Origin: Cyclobacteriaceae bacterium
GTDB taxonomy: Bacteria; Bacteroidota; Bacteroidia; Cytophagales; Cyclobacteriaceae
Reading direction: 5' to 3'
Assembly: GCA_025363495.1 (NCBI GenBank)
Contig: JANYDR010000325.1
Coordinates: 1-14,610 of the forward strand
DNA length: 14,610 nucleotides
The notes under the pieces were generated by a model. That model saw only the letters and a program-made list of their open reading frames with translations. It was not told the DNA's origin and did no database searches. Below are positions 13,860 through 14,610 of the stretch, piece by piece (position 1 is the first letter of the stretch; each line of letters starts with the position of its first letter). The position numbers and the translations under genes are program-made.

Positions 13860-14610
13860 CTAATCCAACCAATATAGCTTACTGGCTTTCTTGACCAGCT
13901 CTGCAACGTTTTTTGCTTCAAGTTTTACCAACATGTTCTTGCGATGTGTTTCTACCGTATTGACACTGATAGTAAGGTCGGTCGCAATTTTTTTTGTGGT
14001 CTCACCCTTAGCGATCTTGTTGAGTATTGTTTTCTCTTGTTTAGTAAGAACATGTTTTGGGTCAACTTCAAAGACGAGTTCTGTCAAAGGTCCTTTGTCA
14101 ACCGAACGAAAAGGGGCTGAGGGATAAATAGCGTTGTGAAGTTCTTTCACCTTCACAAGAAGTTCAGTTGCTTCTTTTTTCAGCCGGGCGATTCGCTGCA
14201 CATCATTTTTTTCTACGAAGCTCATAACAAGGGAATTTTCCATTTCCTTTGTCGGGAGATATTTTAGCGTGGTCGCCAAGCTTATGCAGGAAATGACTCC
14301 TTTGTCGCTGGTTAAAAGCCTGCCACCAAACTCATTTATGTTAGGTGCATCAAAATCAAAACCGGGTTCCAATGGCCTTCGGAAAAAAACAGCCTGTTGT
14401 TTCATAGCCGTCAGAGTATCCTGCGGATGCATATGTTCCGTAAAGAAGGCCACATTTTTTTCTTCAATTTCCTGTTTTGTAAAACCAGTCAAAGCTTCAA
14501 ATGAAGGACTCACGTGGAAGTACCTTCCGGACGGGACATGTGCTATGTATGAAAAAAATTCCGGGTGCCAGTAGATAGTATCCAGCAATGCATCCAGCTC
14601 GGTTTTCGCG
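13860..14610 (-). CDS. PAS-LuxR family transcriptional regulator, 5' end outside window
   Basis: 249 residues are visible and the frame remains open to the right edge (AKTELDAL precedes LDTIYWHPEFF); the first possible start inside the window, a TTG at 14586-14588, is therefore probably not the real start. Visible residues of about 17-115 form a PAS-like sensor fold (SYIAHVPSGRYFHVSPSFEALTGF, then EEKNVAFFTEHMHPQD). A helical linker (135-165) follows. Residues of about 185-245 are a LuxR/GerE HTH: LTKQEKTILNKIAKGETTKKIA, recognition helix SVNTVETHRKNMLVKL, and NVAELVKKA. Such one-component regulators sense an unknown cytoplasmic signal and bind DNA as dimers. The gene is followed within 4 bp by the PorP remnant. 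Its HTH resembles the stand-alone LuxR HTH that heads the intact surface-protein set, so the two may be paralogues. Its targets are unknown. Confidence 0.88.
   Translation of the reverse strand, partial: AKTELDALLDTIYWHPEFFSYIAHVPSGRYFHVSPSFEALTGFTKQEIEEKNVAFFTEHMHPQDTLTAMKQQAVFFRRPLEPGFDFDAPNINEFGGRLLTSDKGVISCISLATTLKYLPTKEMENSLVMSFVEKNDVQRIARLKKEATELLVKVKELHNAIYPSAPFRSVDKGPLTELVFEVDPKHVLTKQEKTILNKIAKGETTKKIATDLTISVNTVETHRKNMLVKLEAKNVAELVKKASKLYWLD

Noticed and set aside
13736..13921. A 61-residue protein gene on the minus strand
   Set aside because: Its first third overlaps the LuxR coding sequence in another frame; only the last 39 codons are meaningful and they are a PorP/SprF tail.
14586..14588. 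TTG as start of the PAS-LuxR gene
   Set aside because: The same frame continues open to the right edge, and the PAS-like region would begin almost at once; the real start is most likely outside.

Overview
The window looks like chromosomal DNA from a gliding-type member of the Bacteroidota, most likely Cytophagales. Genus cannot be told from sequence alone. The evidence is a type IX secretion (T9SS) type B sorting domain with a PorP/SprF partner, a periplasmic-propeller hybrid two-component regulator, a DUF4907 protein, and absence of obvious Shine-Dalgarno sites. Ten protein genes (two cut by the window edges) and one gene remnant are supported. No tRNA, rRNA, CRISPR array or transposase was seen.

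Left part, plus strand: the 3' part of a DUF4136 lipoprotein-type gene, then pyrD (class 2 dihydroorotate dehydrogenase) 5 bp downstream. These are housekeeping genes. A 494-bp gene-free stretch (1496-1989) follows and contains low-complexity and palindromic sequence that looks like a dispersed intergenic repeat.

Everything to the right is on the minus strand. Read in the direction of transcription from the right edge: a PAS-LuxR regulator (5' end outside the window); immediately behind it a 40-codon remnant of a PorP/SprF gene; a secreted DUF4907 protein with a 27-bp minisatellite; a 1345-residue hybrid two-component regulator (HTCS); a 68-residue stand-alone LuxR helix-turn-helix protein; a secreted beta-helix protein; a 1224-residue surface protein with five novel-looking 78-residue repeats, a tandem of Ig-like domains and a T9SS type B sorting domain; an intact PorP/SprF protein; and finally a two-TM DUF3592 protein.

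The central unit is the short-spaced set mini-LuxR, beta-helix protein, giant Ig-repeat protein, PorP/SprF (spacings 27, 57 and 10 bp). By analogy with SprB/SprF the PorP-like protein would help a type B cargo through the T9SS onto the cell surface, and the LuxR and HTCS genes upstream are candidate regulators. The PorP tail behind the second LuxR gene suggests that a paralogous LuxR...PorP module once stood there and lost its interior. No SusC/SusD pair or carbohydrate-active enzyme is visible, so the HTCS sits beside a surface-protein locus rather than a recognisable polysaccharide locus.
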